From: Balneolaceae bacterium
GTDB taxonomy: Bacteria; Bacteroidota; Rhodothermia; Balneolales; Balneolaceae
DNA: 6,309 bases
Assembly: GCA_007127395.1 (NCBI GenBank)
Contig: SKZL01000343.1
Coordinates: forward strand, 1 to 6,309
Direction: 5' to 3'
Position numbers and translations under genes: made by a program. The notes below the pieces were generated by a model. It was not told where the DNA came from and made no database searches. It saw nothing but the letters and a program-made list of their open reading frames with translations. Below are positions 5,254 to 6,309 of the stretch, one piece after another (positions within the stretch are counted from its first letter, which is position 1; every line of letters starts with the position of its first letter).

Positions 5254-6171
5254 ATGTCACTATTAGTTGTCGGGTCGGTTGCATACGACGGAATTGAAAC
5301 TCCATTTGGCAAGGTGGACCGGATCCTGGGAGGGTCTGCCACATATATTTCGCTAACCTCATCCTACTTTGCGGAAAATGTAAACCTCGTGGGTGTGGTG
5401 GGTAAAGATTTTGCCGATGAGGATATTGAACTCTTGAAGAGCAAAAAAGTGGATCTCACCGGACTGCAGATCGATAAATCCGGAAATACATTTTTCTGGC
5501 AAGGAAAATATCACTACGACCTGAACAATCGTGATACTCTGGATACCCAGCTAAATGTGTTTGAGCATTTTGATCCGGTGATCCCGGAAGAGTATAAAAA
5601 TGCGCGATATGTGGCACTTGGAAACATTGAACCCAGTTTGCAATCGAAAGTTCTTGAGCAGATCGATAAACCCGATTTTGTGGTGATGGATACCATGAAT
5701 TTCTGGATTGACGGTGCATTGGATGCACTGAAAAAGACACTAAAAAAAGTAGATCTGCTGGTAATAAATGATTCGGAAGCGAGAGAACTGGCTGATGAGC
5801 CCAATCTGTTGAAGGCGGCAGAGATCGTCCGTTCAATGGGCCCTGAATCTCTGATCATCAAAAAAGGGGAGCATGGAGCCCTTCTTTTTGCCGGTACCGA
5901 GATCTTTTCTGCACCTGCCTATCCAGTCATCGATATTTTTGATCCTACCGGCGCGGGCGACTCCTTCCTGGGCGGTATGCTCGGGTGGATCGCATATACC
6001 AACGACAGGACTCCGCAAAACCTTCGCAGATCTGTGATATTCGGATCTGTAATGGCCAGCTTCTGTGTGGAGAAATTTGGTCCCGAGAGGCTCAAAGACC
6101 TTACCGAAAAGGAGATTTACGACCGCTACCGTGAGTTCCGCGCCCTCAGCCAAATCCCTGAATTGGATTGA
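5254..6171 (+). CDS. PfkB/ribokinase-family sugar or nucleoside kinase
   Basis: The 305-residue cytosolic protein has the full ribokinase-like fold pattern. A first strand LLVVGSVAYD (3-12) leads to the substrate-side Gly-Gly of ILGGSATY (24-31), then VGVVGKDF (46-53), the NxxE metal/phosphate motif N172-D-S-E175, and the second PfkB signature DPTGAGDSFLGG (230-241) with anion-hole glycines G233 and G235 and catalytic base D236. It should transfer the gamma phosphate of ATP to a sugar or nucleoside hydroxyl. Specific marks such as ALGNIEPS and DTMNFWIDGA near residues 125-155 recur, as I recall, in an uncharacterised FCB subfamily usually called just 'sugar kinase'. I therefore give no symbol. 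The divergent guaD could hint at nucleoside salvage, but this is only context. The ATG has no Shine-Dalgarno. The last codons (Glu-Leu-Asp-stop) form the first unit of a 16-bp tandem repeat. Confidence 0.93.
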   Translation: MSLLVVGSVAYDGIETPFGKVDRILGGSATYISLTSSYFAENVNLVGVVGKDFADEDIELLKSKKVDLTGLQIDKSGNTFFWQGKYHYDLNNRDTLDTQLNVFEHFDPVIPEEYKNARYVALGNIEPSLQSKVLEQIDKPDFVVMDTMNFWIDGALDALKKTLKKVDLLVINDSEARELADEPNLLKAAEIVRSMGPESLIIKKGEHGALLFAGTEIFSAPAYPVIDIFDPTGAGDSFLGGMLGWIAYTNDRTPQNLRRSVIFGSVMASFCVEKFGPERLKDLTEKEIYDRYREFRALSQIPELD

Positions 6172-6203
6172 TACATAATTGGATTGATACATAATTGGAT
6201 TGA
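6161..6203. repeat. 16-bp tandem repeat over the kinase stop codon
   Basis: AATTGGATTGATACAT occurs perfectly at 6161-6176 and 6177-6192, followed by an 11-base partial unit at 6193-6203, about 2.7 copies. The first unit includes the final Leu and Asp codons and stop of the kinase. Because 16 is not a multiple of three, the TGA in each unit (6169, 6185, 6201) falls in a different frame, so all three plus-strand frames are closed. Slipped-strand duplication of the gene end is the simplest origin. Confidence 0.9.
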
Positions 6204-6237
6204 GTAATAATGGGACTTAGCCAAAATTAAGCTGTCC

Positions 6238-6256
6238 TCCTGAACTTGTTTCAGGA
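6238..6256. repeat. REP-like palindrome, possible terminator of the kinase gene
   Basis: TCCTGAA (6238-6244) and TTCAGGA (6250-6256) form a perfect 7-bp stem with a 5-base loop, reading TCCTGAACTTGTTTCAGGA. I recognise this core, usually flanked by GTCA and TCTC, as a dispersed palindrome common in Bacteroidota and other genomes. A second inverted repeat, ATCTCA/TGAGAT (6264-6269 with 6275-6280), follows closely, again as in such elements. The tail after the first stem is only TTTC, so termination is possible but weak. From 6204 to the window end I see no gene. Confidence 0.6.
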
Positions 6257-6309
6257 TTTCTGGATCTCAGAATTTGAGATGTTGGTGTGAATTGGTTCAA
6301 AACCAAGAA

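Noticed and set aside
5456..6192. Several minus-strand frames opposite the kinase gene
   Set aside because: All overlap a PfkB protein with complete motifs, show biased composition typical of antisense translation, and have no recognisable domains.

Overview
The window holds six protein genes and no RNA genes, CRISPR arrays or insertion sequences. The moderately AT-rich DNA, the lack of Shine-Dalgarno sequences before nearly all starts, secreted proteins ending their signals in AxAQ-type sites, and the protein flavour all suggest the Bacteroidota/Balneolota/Rhodothermota side of the FCB group. A marine or halophilic Balneolaceae-like bacterium is my best guess, but this is inference without any marker gene.

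Layout: (a) 1-283 is non-coding and carries a 54-bp-period tandem repeat directly behind the stop of the first gene. (b) 284-1111 (-) is a secreted protein with a probable LolA-like fold. (c) 1112-1512 is a 401-bp divergent control region with a palindromic operator-like site, a TTGACA box and short tandem duplications that run into the next start codon. (d) 1513-2979 (+) is an Amt-family ammonium transporter with an unusual acidic N-terminal extension and an intact PII-binding tail. (e) 3103-3783 (+) is a TorF/Gcw_chp-type outer-membrane beta-barrel, separated from amt by an 11-bp perfect hairpin. (f) 3877-4533 and 4534-5007 (-) are a Nudix CoA pyrophosphatase and a guanine deaminase, an operon in which the guaD stop TGA directly abuts the Nudix ATG. 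(g) 5254-6171 (+) is a PfkB-family kinase, divergent from guaD. A 16-bp tandem repeat begins inside its last codons and a REP-like palindrome follows.

How the genes may work together: the Amt protein moves ammonium across the inner membrane and the TorF-like barrel is a plausible outer-membrane entry route, so these two form a nitrogen-uptake pair. GuaD releases ammonia from guanine and the Nudix enzyme degrades CoA, so the minus-strand operon looks like nucleotide/cofactor turnover. The kinase could belong to sugar or nucleoside metabolism; its substrate cannot be read from sequence.

The gene content is largely ordinary. I found no convincing undescribed system. The points most worth a second look are the amt-porin pair with its polarised hairpin and modified Amt N-terminus, the operator-like palindrome upstream of amt, and the several small repeats placed exactly at gene ends.
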